A stretch of 64,000 bases of DNA from Pseudomonadota bacterium (GTDB lineage: Bacteria > Desulfobacterota > Binatia > Binatales > Binataceae). The stretch spans positions 152,554 through 216,553 of the forward strand of contig JAJPIF010000006.1 of the NCBI GenBank assembly GCA_021324885.1. Reading direction: 5' to 3'. The translations under genes and the position numbers were made by a program. The notes beneath the pieces were generated by a model, which was not told the DNA's origin, did no database searches, and worked only from the letters and a program-made list of their open reading frames with translations. This document shows positions 10,986-22,300 of the stretch, piece by piece (position 1 is the stretch's first letter; every line of letters starts with the position of its first letter).

Positions 10986-12224
10986 ATGGAATTCGATCTG
11001 ACCGATCCCGAATGCTTCGCCAAACACGACCCGCATCCGGTGTTCAAGCGTCTGCGCACCGAGGATCCTATCCATTGGACCACTGGCGGCCGAATCCAGC
11101 GCGGCTTCTGGTCGATCACGCGCTACGAAGACGCACTCACGGTCTATCGCGATCCCATCCGGTTCAGTTCGCAGCGCTATTCGGTGGGGCTGCCCTCCAA
11201 TTCGGAAGCGGAAACGATGCTGAGCCCCGAGATGCGCGGCTGCGGCCAGATGCTGATCGGCACTGACCCGCCCCGCCACAATGCGATGCGCAAGCGGTTT
11301 AACGGCGCCTTCCTGCCGCGCGCAGTCGCGCAGTTGGAATCCTCCGGCCGGCAAATCGTTGCGGAAATAATCGACGCGGTCGCGGCGCGCGGCGAATGCG
11401 ACTTCGTGGTCGAGGTGGCGGCGCGGCTGCCCATGGCGGTCATTTGCGAGATGATGGGGATTGCGCGCGCCGACTGGGGCTTTATGTTCAAGTGTGCCAA
11501 CATGGTCATCGGCGGCGAAGATCCCGAATACCAGGTTGGCGGCTCGGCGATGCAGACCGCGATGATGGGCGGGATGCAGCTCTTCAACTACTGCCTGGAT
11601 TTGGCCAAAAAGCGGCGCGCGAATCCCGGCCGCGACCTGCTCAGCGTGATCGGCAACGCCCGCCTTGACGGCGAACCGCTCAACGACATGGAAATCGGCC
11701 ACAACGCCGTCATGTTCGTGCTCGGCGGGCTGGAGACCACGCGCAACGCGATCTCGGGCGGCGTGCTCGAATTGATGCGCAATCCGGATCAATGGCAGCG
11801 GCTTGCGCACGAGCCGGCCCTGATGCCTACGGCGATCGAGGAAATCCTGCGCTGGACCAGTCCCATCACACACATCATGCGCACCGCCACCTGCGACTTC
11901 CAATGGCGCGGCCGGCAGATCCGTGACGACGACTGGATCGTGATCTGGAATCCGTCGGCCAATCGCGATGAGGATGTTTTCCCCGACCCCTATCGATTCG
12001 ATATAACACGCAATCCCAATTACCATCTAGCCTTCGGACAAGGTGAGCACTTCTGTATCGGATCACATCTGGCCCGCCTGGAACTGCGCCTGATGCTGGA
12101 GGAGGTAATGCGCCGATTGCCAGATCTGAGGCTGGCGGGAGAAGTCGAACGCCTGACCTCGATCCAGGTCGCCGGGATCAAGCATATGCAGGTCAAATTC
12201 ACGCCCAAGCGGGCTGCCGCCTGA
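10986..12224 (+). CDS. Cytochrome P450
   Basis: Heme-ligand motif 'HLAFGQGEHFCIGSHLARLELRLMLEEV'; 'GGLETTRNAISGG' I-helix; start at MEFDLTD. Confidence 0.93.
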   Translation: MEFDLTDPECFAKHDPHPVFKRLRTEDPIHWTTGGRIQRGFWSITRYEDALTVYRDPIRFSSQRYSVGLPSNSEAETMLSPEMRGCGQMLIGTDPPRHNAMRKRFNGAFLPRAVAQLESSGRQIVAEIIDAVAARGECDFVVEVAARLPMAVICEMMGIARADWGFMFKCANMVIGGEDPEYQVGGSAMQTAMMGGMQLFNYCLDLAKKRRANPGRDLLSVIGNARLDGEPLNDMEIGHNAVMFVLGGLETTRNAISGGVLELMRNPDQWQRLAHEPALMPTAIEEILRWTSPITHIMRTATCDFQWRGRQIRDDDWIVIWNPSANRDEDVFPDPYRFDITRNPNYHLAFGQGEHFCIGSHLARLELRLMLEEVMRRLPDLRLAGEVERLTSIQVAGIKHMQVKFTPKRAAA

Positions 12225-12505
12225 ACCGCACCCCGAGATCATGGAGTCTGTTCATCGAAACCTGAGTACCGCCGGCATCGCCGGCGTGGGGCAGGGCGGA
12301 CACGATGTTCGCTGCGCTAATCAGGCTGTCAAACCGTCTTAGCGGCGCCGTACCGCCCCCTCAGCGCGATTTTCAAACCAGGCATGTAGAAAATTCCCAC
12401 TACAAACATGGTGGCGTAAAACCGCTGCCCGCTCTTCCTCAGGATTGGCACGAGTTTCGCTGCGTTGGGAAATAACTCAATTGGCCAAGAGGAAGGAGGT
12501 CAGAA

Positions 12506-12913
12506 ATGCGAAGATTCTTCTGTGTTCTCGCGGCGGGAACGATGGCGGTGGCGATGGCCGTCCCGGTTATCGCCCAGGCCGGTCCGGCCGATACCAATAG
12601 TCAGCCCATGCAGATGGCATCGGTAAAGTCCGGCAACGTGATTATCGAAGGAGGAGGAGGGTCCACCGCCGACCTCAACGTCGCGCGCTATAAGGCCTGG
12701 GACGAATTCCGCAGCAATCATCCGGAAATAGTTCGTGAAATACGGCGCAATCCAAGGCTCGTGGGCAGCCAGAGTTTCCTCCGCCGCCACCCTGCCCTGG
12801 CACGGCTGTTCGATTCCAACCCGGGTATGCAGCAGAGTATGATGCGGTATCCGGGTAATTACGTTGTCCCGGCGATGACGCATCGCTACCGGATGGCTAA
12901 AGCTACCCGGTGA
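12506..12913 (+). CDS. Small secreted protein with HP/NP helical repeats
   Basis: Upstream SD-like 'aggaaggagg'; signal peptide 'MRRFFCVLAAGTMAVAMAVPVIAQA'; internal repeat-like 'FRSNHPEIVREIRRNPRLVGSQSFLRRHPALARLFDSNPGMQQ'. Confidence 0.7.
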   Translation: MRRFFCVLAAGTMAVAMAVPVIAQAGPADTNSQPMQMASVKSGNVIIEGGGGSTADLNVARYKAWDEFRSNHPEIVREIRRNPRLVGSQSFLRRHPALARLFDSNPGMQQSMMRYPGNYVVPAMTHRYRMAKATR

Positions 12914-12929
12914 TCGCCACGCGTGAAAG

Positions 12930-12959
12930 GGGGTTCTACGCTCGCACGCAGAGCCCCCA
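12930..12959. terminator. Hairpin in the convergent gap
   Basis: GGGGGTTCT-ACGCTCGCACGC-AGAGCCCCC (9 bp, one G-U); minus-strand side followed by TTTC. Confidence 0.5.
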
Positions 12960-12987
12960 ATCCCAGATTCGCCGCTGCCAGCTTGCC

Positions 12988-13803
12988 TCATTTACCGGTG
13001 AATTTGGGCTGGCGCTTCTCGGCGAACGCCGCGGTGGCTTCCTTGTGATCCTGCGTATACATGGTCAGAGTTTCGTAGGCGAGCGCGGCGTCGTCGTTCA
13101 TTAGCGCCAGGTTCTTGATGGTCTTGTTGACCGCCAGCTTGGTCCAGCGGATAGCCCAGGTCGGGCCGTCGGCCAATTGTCGCGCAAGTTCTCGCGCCTT
13201 GGGCAGCACCTGATCCTTGGGTAGGGCGTAATTGACCAGGCCGATCTTGGCCGCTTCCGCCCCGCTGATGAAATTGCCGGTCATGAGGTATTCCTTGGCG
13301 CGTGAGGGGCCCACCAAAAGCGGCCACATGATCGCGCCGCCGTCGCCCGCCACCAATCCCACCTTGACGTGCGTATCCGCCAGCTTGGCGCTTTCGTCGC
13401 ACACCGTGATGTCGCACAGCAGCGCCAAACTGCATCCGAGGCCGACCGCCGCGCCGTTGATCGCCGCCACGATGGGCTGCTCGACGTCGAGCATGTTGTG
13501 GATGATGCGGCGCGCTTCGGTGGCGTTCATCGGAAACGGACCTTTGCGATGAGTCCGGCCGTCAGGACCCTCGTGACCGAAGCCTTTGACGTCGGCTCCG
13601 GCGCAAAACGCCTTGCCGGCCCCGGTCAACAGGATGGCATTGACTTCGGGATCTTCGGAGACGTCCACCCAGATCGTTTCCAGTTCGTGGTGCATCGTAG
13701 GAATGATGGCGTTAAGCGACTCGGGCCGGTTGAGGGTCAAGGTAATCAACCCGTGGTCCTTCTCGATCTTGATGTATTTGTAACCGCTGTAATCTACTGA
13801 CAT
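12988..13803 (-). CDS. Enoyl-CoA hydratase/isomerase family protein
   Basis: 'LNRPESLNAIIPTMHHEL', 'AILLTGAGKAFCAGADVKGFG', 'INGAAVGLGCSLALLCDI'; start at MSVDYSGYKY. Confidence 0.93.
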   Translation of the reverse strand: MSVDYSGYKYIKIEKDHGLITLTLNRPESLNAIIPTMHHELETIWVDVSEDPEVNAILLTGAGKAFCAGADVKGFGHEGPDGRTHRKGPFPMNATEARRIIHNMLDVEQPIVAAINGAAVGLGCSLALLCDITVCDESAKLADTHVKVGLVAGDGGAIMWPLLVGPSRAKEYLMTGNFISGAEAAKIGLVNYALPKDQVLPKARELARQLADGPTWAIRWTKLAVNKTIKNLALMNDDAALAYETLTMYTQDHKEATAAFAEKRQPKFTGK

Positions 13804-14243
13804 GACGGTCCTCCTCTGGCTCCGGTTTATACCGCGTTTGCCGGTCTGGCGAAAATGCCGGCTCAACTGCGGGCCCGATCTGGTCTGGCTTGTTCGATTC
13901 TGATCTGGCTTGACCTGGAGGCAAATATTGCTATCTTTGACTCGCTTATCCAAGCCTCCCGGGGGGACGCGAATGAAAACTGGGGAAAACACGCGTTGGC
14001 AGCGTGTTCACGGCAGCCGTACTGTCTGGGCCGTCAGCGGAAACCCACGTTCGGCATGGCACGCTCGTCGCCAGTGGGGATCGGCGCCCATCCGATTTTG
14101 CGCCGCGGTGGCTTTAAGGCTGCGCTCGCCTTTATTGAGCTTTTTGCGCTTGCGGCTGGTACGCCGGGCGCACACGCGATCTCGCTAGCCCAAACCATCG
14201 CCATGATTACTTGAAGATAAACATAAGGGGGGATCCCACAACA

Positions 14244-16214
14244 ATGCAAAGCTTGATCGGGGGCGTTCGATGGCGTGTTGGCCTCGCCTGCGCCATTGTG
14301 CTCTTCGCGGCCTCGGCGATGGCATTTGTGAATCCTGACGCCAGAAACGTATCCAATACCGCGTCAGTCAGGATTCAGGGCTATCCGTTGGACTGGAGTT
14401 TCAAACACCTGATCTTCTCGCACCCAGCTTCGGCATCGATCGCGCAGCGAATGGAACGGGACCCGCGCTACCGCCTTCAGCAAGCGTGGCGAACTCGCCA
14501 ATCTCAAACCGCAACGGTTGAGCAGTATATGCGATCGCTGGACGCCATAGCTCAGCAGCTTGCGTTCGCGTCGACGAGGAGCGGCAACAAAAAAAAGAGC
14601 AAACAAACCAGGCTGACGGGCGACTGGAGCGTCAATCTGGGGAGCGGCGCCAAGGTGGGAGCCGGCAGGTTTCCGGCGAAATTCTCGTTCAATCCGGATG
14701 CCACGCCGAACTGTTCCAGCGATTTCGTGGTCTTCAACACCAGTCTTACCGGCAGCCCCAGCCAGGCCAGTGTGATCGCCTTTAATCAGCTCTATGCCAC
14801 CACCTGCGGCACCGCTCCGGCAGTGTATTGGGCATACAATACCGGGGGCATGGTCAATAACTCAGTGGTGCTCTCGGCTGATGGCTCGCAGGTCGCCTTC
14901 ATACACTCCGGAACCCCTCCTAGCCTGGTAATCCTGAAGTGGAAGGCGGGACAGGGAACAAGCGCCTCTTCGCCAATGAGTTCCAATGGAACGACCTTCA
15001 TCAGTACATCAACCGCCTCAACCTACGTGAGTTGCAAGACGACTTCCAACGCATGCCAGTTGACTCTGCCTTTTTTTTCCTACACCTTCGCCAACGATTC
15101 CCTGTCATCTCCTTTCTATGACTATACCAACGACATACTCTATGTGGGCGACGACGGCGGTGCGCTTCATAAATTTACCGGCGTATTCAATGGCACACCC
15201 GCGGAAGTGGGCTCCGGATCTCCCTGGCAAACCATTGAAAATGGCACGGCGTTGACGTCGCCGGTTGTTGACTATGGCGCGGCGACTCCAACGATATACA
15301 TCGGTGAATATAAAACGGGGTATGTCGATTATGTCACTACCTCAGGAACGAACCACACCAGATCGGGACACATAGGTTTCAATACCAACGTCGATATCAA
15401 AGACGCTCCCGTTGTGGACGCCACGGCCGGAAAAATTTATGTGGCGGTGGCGGCGGATTCAGCAGGCAACAACGCCATATACATGTTTAATCGCGGTTTC
15501 GCCGGCGGAAATACCGGCAGCGAAGCAATAGTTGGAACTGGCTCTTTGACCAATTCAGTTCCGCTCCTGGACGGCGATTTCGATCAGGTTTATTATGCCT
15601 CCTCCAACGCCACAGGTAATCTTTATGTCTGCGGTGATACCGGCGGTAGTGCAAAACTCTATCAGGTGCCGATAAACGCGGGAATCTTCGGCAGCGCGCT
15701 CACAGGGCCAACGCTGAGCAGCGCGAGCATCACTTGTTCTCCCGTTACGGAAATATACAACACGGCGGCATCTGACGGACCGTTCGACTGGATTTTTTTG
15801 AGCGTGCAGGGCAGCGGCGCTCTTGCGAATTGCGCGGGCGGCGGTTGTGTGATGAGCTTTACCGTCACACAATGGCAGGCCAACACAGCCTACTCGTTGA
15901 ACCAGGAGGTTCTCGACACCAACCTGAACATCGAGAAAGTCACCACCGCGGGAACTTCGGGAGCCAGCCCCCCATCCTGGAACATCAGTTCGGGTGGTGT
16001 AACCGCGGACGGCAGCGGCACGCTGGTCTGGACCAACCAGGGTTCGATGGCAACCAACGCGGCCTCGCGCGCCGAAGCCGGCGGCACCAGCGGTATCATT
16101 ATCGATAACGTATCCACTACAACAGGAGCTTCCCAGGTCTATTTTTCCACGTTGAGCAACGGAAGTTGCGGCGGGGGCTGCGCGGTGCAGGCGTCACAAT
16201 CGGGTCTGAATTGA
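14244..16214 (+). CDS. Secreted protein, predicted beta-propeller with C-terminal CBM-like segment
   Basis: N-terminal hydrophobic signal (GLACAIVLFAASAMAF); repeated 'DILYVGDDGGALHKFTGVFNGTPAE', 'TIYIGEYKTGYVDYV', 'GKIYVAVAADSAGNNAIYMFN'. Confidence 0.65.
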   Translation: MQSLIGGVRWRVGLACAIVLFAASAMAFVNPDARNVSNTASVRIQGYPLDWSFKHLIFSHPASASIAQRMERDPRYRLQQAWRTRQSQTATVEQYMRSLDAIAQQLAFASTRSGNKKKSKQTRLTGDWSVNLGSGAKVGAGRFPAKFSFNPDATPNCSSDFVVFNTSLTGSPSQASVIAFNQLYATTCGTAPAVYWAYNTGGMVNNSVVLSADGSQVAFIHSGTPPSLVILKWKAGQGTSASSPMSSNGTTFISTSTASTYVSCKTTSNACQLTLPFFSYTFANDSLSSPFYDYTNDILYVGDDGGALHKFTGVFNGTPAEVGSGSPWQTIENGTALTSPVVDYGAATPTIYIGEYKTGYVDYVTTSGTNHTRSGHIGFNTNVDIKDAPVVDATAGKIYVAVAADSAGNNAIYMFNRGFAGGNTGSEAIVGTGSLTNSVPLLDGDFDQVYYASSNATGNLYVCGDTGGSAKLYQVPINAGIFGSALTGPTLSSASITCSPVTEIYNTAASDGPFDWIFLSVQGSGALANCAGGGCVMSFTVTQWQANTAYSLNQEVLDTNLNIEKVTTAGTSGASPPSWNISSGGVTADGSGTLVWTNQGSMATNAASRAEAGGTSGIIIDNVSTTTGASQVYFSTLSNGSCGGGCAVQASQSGLN

Positions 16215-16332
16215 AGCGCCCCCGGGACCGGTAGCCGGCCCCTTGGCTGGCGGGACAAGGCCAGGCGGCGCGGCGTTTCGGCGGACGGTAGATCGTGTTA
16301 TACGACGCGAAAAGGCCGCAGGAGGCACCAAC

Positions 16333-16791
16333 ATGCGCGGAGTATCACACGTTGCTGTCGGCGTTGCCGATATGGAGAAGTCGCTGCACTTCTATCGCGA
16401 TCTGCTGGGACTGCGCGTCGTAATCGACGAAGTCCAGGACATCGGCGGGATCCAGGCGATGAAGGAGGGCACCGCGCGCCCGTCCCGCCGCGCCGTCCAT
16501 CTGGTATGGGACGATGAACCCTGGGCGACTTTTATCGTCCTGTCGCAGTTTCCCGGCGTGCAGTCCAATCCGCCGCCGAAACTGAACCAGGTCGGGATCA
16601 ACCATTTCGCCTTGTGGGTCGACGATCTCAGGGAGCGTGCGGCCAAGCTGGAGCAGGCCGGAGTAAAATTCCAGCTCAAGCCGTCCGAGGTTCCCGCGCC
16701 GACTTACGGCGGCGGCAAGACTCAGAAAGTTCTGACCTGTATCTTTGAAGATCCGGATGGAACGCTGATCCAGCTGGATCAGCAGCTTTGA
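16333..16791 (+). CDS. VOC-family (glyoxalase/dioxygenase-like) protein
   Basis: 'MRGVSHVAVGVADMEKSLHFYRDLLGLRVV' and 'CIFEDPDGTLIQLDQ'. Confidence 0.9.
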   Translation: MRGVSHVAVGVADMEKSLHFYRDLLGLRVVIDEVQDIGGIQAMKEGTARPSRRAVHLVWDDEPWATFIVLSQFPGVQSNPPPKLNQVGINHFALWVDDLRERAAKLEQAGVKFQLKPSEVPAPTYGGGKTQKVLTCIFEDPDGTLIQLDQQL

Positions 16792-16794
16792 CGA

Positions 16795-17979
16795 ATGGAT
16801 TTGAACTACAGTCCCGCGCAGGAGGAATTCCGCCAGCGCGTGCGCGCTTTCATGCGCGACAACCTGCCGCCAGGATGGGGCTCGCCGGGCCATGTGCCGC
16901 CCAAGGGCGAAGCCTTTTTGGAATTTCAGCGCGACTGGCAGCGCCGCCTTTACGAGCACGGCTTTCTCGGCCTGGAATGGCCCAAAGAGTATGGCGGGCA
17001 GGGCGCCAGCCTGGTCGAGAGCGCGATCTTCGGAGAAGAACAGGCGCATGCTCACGCGCCCCAACCGCTCAACCTTGTCGGCTTGTTCCTGACCGGTCCG
17101 ACTCTGCTGGCGCACGGGACCCGGGAGCAGAAGCACCGCTATCTGCGCAACATCCTGTCCGGCCAGGAAATCTGGTGCCAGGGATTTTCCGAACCCGGTT
17201 CCGGATCTGACCTCGCCGCCCTGCGCACCCGCGCCGAGCTTGACGGCGATCACTTGGTGGTCAACGGACAGAAAGTCTGGACCTCCCTGGCGCATATCGC
17301 ACATTGGTGCATGCTGCTGGTGCGCACCGATCCCGCCGCCCCCAAGCACCGGGGTCTGAGCTTCCTGCTGGTCGATATGAAAACACCGGGAATCCGGGTC
17401 AAGCCGCTGCGTCAAATGACCGGCGACGCCGAGTTCAACGAAGTGTTCTTCGACAATGTGCGGGTGCCGCGAGCCAACCTGCTGGGTGGATTGAACAACG
17501 GGTGGCAGGTAGCGATGACCACGCTCATGAACGAGCGCGGCGCGCCGGTAATAACCGTCGGCGCACAATATTACGTGCTGTTCACCGAAATCGTGGAGCT
17601 GTGCCGCCGCATGCGCGGCGTGTCGGCGACCCGCGCTCCGCTGATCCGCCAGCGCATGGCGCAGTTGTACGTCGAATTGCAGGGGATGCGCCTGACCTCC
17701 TACCGCGCCTTTTCCACCATCCTCAAAGGCGGTACGCCCGGACCCGAGGGCTCGATCCTGAAACTGATGTGGTCGGAAACTAACCAGCGCATGCAGGACT
17801 TCGCGATGGAACTGGAGGGGCCGTCCAGCCAATTGCTGGAGGGCCCATACGCGGTGGACGGCGGCCGATGGCAGTTCGAGTTCCTCTACTCGCGCGCCAA
17901 TACCATCCAGGGCGGCACCTCCGAGATTCAACGCAACACCCTGGCCGAACGCGTGCTGGGCCTGCCCCGCGCGCGTTAA
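16795..17979 (+). CDS. Acyl-CoA dehydrogenase family protein
   Basis: 'QGFSEPGSGSDLAALRTRAELDGDHLVVNGQKVWTS', 'TIQGGTSEIQRNTLAERVLGLPR'. Confidence 0.94.
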   Translation: MDLNYSPAQEEFRQRVRAFMRDNLPPGWGSPGHVPPKGEAFLEFQRDWQRRLYEHGFLGLEWPKEYGGQGASLVESAIFGEEQAHAHAPQPLNLVGLFLTGPTLLAHGTREQKHRYLRNILSGQEIWCQGFSEPGSGSDLAALRTRAELDGDHLVVNGQKVWTSLAHIAHWCMLLVRTDPAAPKHRGLSFLLVDMKTPGIRVKPLRQMTGDAEFNEVFFDNVRVPRANLLGGLNNGWQVAMTTLMNERGAPVITVGAQYYVLFTEIVELCRRMRGVSATRAPLIRQRMAQLYVELQGMRLTSYRAFSTILKGGTPGPEGSILKLMWSETNQRMQDFAMELEGPSSQLLEGPYAVDGGRWQFEFLYSRANTIQGGTSEIQRNTLAERVLGLPRAR

Positions 17980-18004
17980 GCTCTATAGCAATCCGCCGAA
18001 GGCC

Positions 18005-19183
18005 ATGGACCTGAGTTTCACCCCCGAGCAACAGCGCTACCGCCGCACGCTGCGGCAATGGCTCGCCGCCAATCTTCCCGAACATCCCGAAGAGCAGGAC
18101 ACTGCCAGACCGGGATGGCTCGAAGCGGCCAAAGCCTGGCAGCGCAAGCTGCTGGAGGCGGGCTACCTGGCGGTTGCGTGGCCGAGGCAATACGGCGGTC
18201 AGGGACTGGCGCCTATTTACCAGGTGATCGTCAACGAGGAGATGGCGCAGGCGGGCGCGCCGCGCCTGGCCGGTGAGGAGGGCCTGCTGACGCTGGGGCC
18301 GACGCTACTGGCGTGCGGCAGCGAGGAGCAAAAGCGCCGCTATATTCCGGGGATTATCAGCGCCGAAACCATTTGGACGCAGGGCTACTCCGAACCGCAG
18401 GCCGGGTCGGACCTGGCTTCGCTGACCACGCGCGCCGAGCTGGCCGGCGATCATTTCATCGTCAACGGCCGCAAGCTTTGGGCCTCGCACGCGCAAATTG
18501 CCGATCGCATGTTTGCGCTGGTCCGCACCGACCCCAATCGCCCGAAGCACCAGGGAATTTCGTATCTACTAATTGACATGCGTGCGCCCGGAGTTACGGT
18601 CCGCCCGTTGGTACAAATCGACGGCAAGCGGGATTTCAGCGAGGTAACCTTTCGCGACGTGCGCGTGGACAAGGAAGATCTGGTGGGCGGCCTCAACAAC
18701 GGATGGAAAGTCGCGAACAGCACGCTGGCCAATGAGCGCGGCAACATGGGGCTTAACTCCGCGCCCTTGATGGCGTTTGCCCAGTTGGTGCAGACCGCGC
18801 GCAACATTAAACGCCAAAACCGCGCGCTGATCGAAAATCCGTACTTCAGGCATCGTATCGCCCAACTCCAGATTGAGCTCGAAGCGCTGCGCCTGCATTC
18901 ATACCGCCAGCTCACTAACTCGATCCGTGGCCGAACTGCGGGCGTCGATTCGATGGTGACCAAGCTGGTCGGCAGCCAACTTGCCTACGAACTGGCGTCG
19001 GCCGCGATGGAAATGTTCGGGGATTACGCGATGGCGGAGCGGGACGAACACGACATACATCTGCGCGGCCAATGGGCGCAACATTTGATGACATCGATCG
19101 CATTCCAGATCGCGGGCGGCACTTCGCAGATCCAGAAAAACATCATCGCTCAGCGCGGCCTAAGAATGCCGCGGGAACGGTAA
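18005..19183 (+). CDS. Acyl-CoA dehydrogenase family protein
   Basis: 'QGYSEPQAGSDLASLTTRAELAGDHFIVNGRKLWAS', 'IAGGTSQIQKNIIAQRGLRMPRE'. Confidence 0.94.
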   Translation: MDLSFTPEQQRYRRTLRQWLAANLPEHPEEQDTARPGWLEAAKAWQRKLLEAGYLAVAWPRQYGGQGLAPIYQVIVNEEMAQAGAPRLAGEEGLLTLGPTLLACGSEEQKRRYIPGIISAETIWTQGYSEPQAGSDLASLTTRAELAGDHFIVNGRKLWASHAQIADRMFALVRTDPNRPKHQGISYLLIDMRAPGVTVRPLVQIDGKRDFSEVTFRDVRVDKEDLVGGLNNGWKVANSTLANERGNMGLNSAPLMAFAQLVQTARNIKRQNRALIENPYFRHRIAQLQIELEALRLHSYRQLTNSIRGRTAGVDSMVTKLVGSQLAYELASAAMEMFGDYAMAERDEHDIHLRGQWAQHLMTSIAFQIAGGTSQIQKNIIAQRGLRMPRER

Positions 19184-19467
19184 GAACTGACAGCGGACTT
19201 AAAGCCTTGACGCGGACTGGCGCCATCCATATCGTCAGGTTACGGATGCTTTGGTTGGCTGCGCGACGTTGGCCCGTTCAAGGCGGAGCGCGATGTGCGC
19301 AGCCGGCGTTCGGCCGAAATTGTAACGGCACGCCTGCGCCGTGCGCCTGTGCTCGCTGTTTCAACCCGACCACGCCGGGATTGAAGGACGGGCGCCTTTG
19401 ATTTGGGCGCGCTGGGCTCCCTTTGGACGGCGAGGTGGGCCGCTAACACGAAGAGGAGAGACGAAAA

Positions 19468-20046
19468 ATGGCCTTTGAATTGCCCAAACTACCCTATGCC
19501 AAGAACGCACTCGCTCCGCATATTTCCGAGGAGACGCTGGAGTTCCATCACGGCAAACATCACGCGGCCTATGTCGCCAAGCTCAACGAGCTGGTGGCCA
19601 ACACCAAATTCGCCACCATGCCGCTGGAGGAAGTGGTACGGACATCCGAGGGAGCTATCTTCAACAATGCCGCCCAGCATTGGAACCACAGCTTTTACTG
19701 GAACTGCATGGCTCCGAAGGCGGGTGGATCGCCCAGCGGTGCGATCGCGGCTGCAATCGACAAGTACTGCAAGGGCTTCGAGCAGTTTAAAAAGGACTTC
19801 ACCGAGGCCGCCGTCGGACAGTTCGGCAGCGGATGGGCGTGGCTGGTGCAGAAGAACGACGGCTCATTGGCGATCGAGAAGACTTCGAACGCCGAAAATC
19901 CACTAACTCGCGGTCTGCGCCCGCTGCTGACCTGCGACGTATGGGAGCACGCCTACTATATCGACTACCGCAACGCCCGCGCTAAATACGTCGAGGCGTG
20001 GTGGAATGTCGTCAACTGGCAATTCGTGGCTTCCAACATGAAATGA
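19468..20046 (+). CDS. sodB: Superoxide dismutase (Fe/Mn family)
   Basis: 'FELPKLPYAKNALAPHISEETLEFHHGKHHAAYVAKLNELV', 'DVWEHAYYIDYRNARAKYVEAWWNVVNW'; SD 'gaggaga'. Confidence 0.96.
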   Translation: MAFELPKLPYAKNALAPHISEETLEFHHGKHHAAYVAKLNELVANTKFATMPLEEVVRTSEGAIFNNAAQHWNHSFYWNCMAPKAGGSPSGAIAAAIDKYCKGFEQFKKDFTEAAVGQFGSGWAWLVQKNDGSLAIEKTSNAENPLTRGLRPLLTCDVWEHAYYIDYRNARAKYVEAWWNVVNWQFVASNMK

Positions 20047-20070
20047 CGCCCGCGCCGGCGGGGCAGAAAA

Positions 20071-20097
20071 ATGGGGCTGCGCGCCGGACAGCCCCAT
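20071..20097 (-). terminator. Rho-independent terminator of rpoD
   Basis: ATGGGGCTG-N9-CAGCCCCAT perfect 9-bp stem; followed on the minus strand by TTTTTCTG. Confidence 0.7.
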
Positions 20098-20120
20098 CGT
20101 AATGCCCGGGCTGGGGAACG

Positions 20121-21875
<1,755 letters not shown>

Positions 21876-21955
21876 GCCGTGCTGATTGACCCCGCATCGT
21901 ACCTCGACCGGACTCAAGTGCAGTTTTCAACATGCAAAACGCCCAAGAACCCACG

Positions 21956-21985
21956 AGTGTAAGCCAGTGCGACGCGTGAAGTCAA
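21956..21985 (-). promoter_or_regulatory. Candidate sigma-70 promoter for rpoD
   Basis: minus strand TTGACT - 18 nt - TACACT upstream of rpoD. Confidence 0.35.
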
Positions 21986-22300
21986 ACGCTTTGCTTACAT
22001 TGTAACCACGATTGGGGAGGTTCACAGGGCAGCCGCCACTTTTTTGGGCATCAGCACCGCTCTCCTTCCCAATCCCGGTAATGATTAGATTCAACTTGTG
22101 GCTTTTTTACCCAATCAAGCTGGTACAGACGCCTCCATTTGCCGGCTTTTTTAGTCTTCTTCTAAGACCGGATTCGATTATCGCAATTCGGATACCTCAC
22201 GCTTTCCAGGTCTCGTTCAACGGTCCATAATTTTGTCTCGGGCGCCCAATTAAATAGACGAAGCCAGCCGCGAAAATGAATGACTTGTCAGGAGAACTTT

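Noticed and set aside
13855-14214. 119-aa ORF before the propeller-like protein
   Set aside because: No SD, no family motif, overlapping alternative frames of similar length
16345-17931. 528-aa minus-strand ORF opposite the VOC/acyl-CoA dehydrogenase genes
   Set aside because: Antisense shadow ORF; both plus-strand genes have convincing motifs
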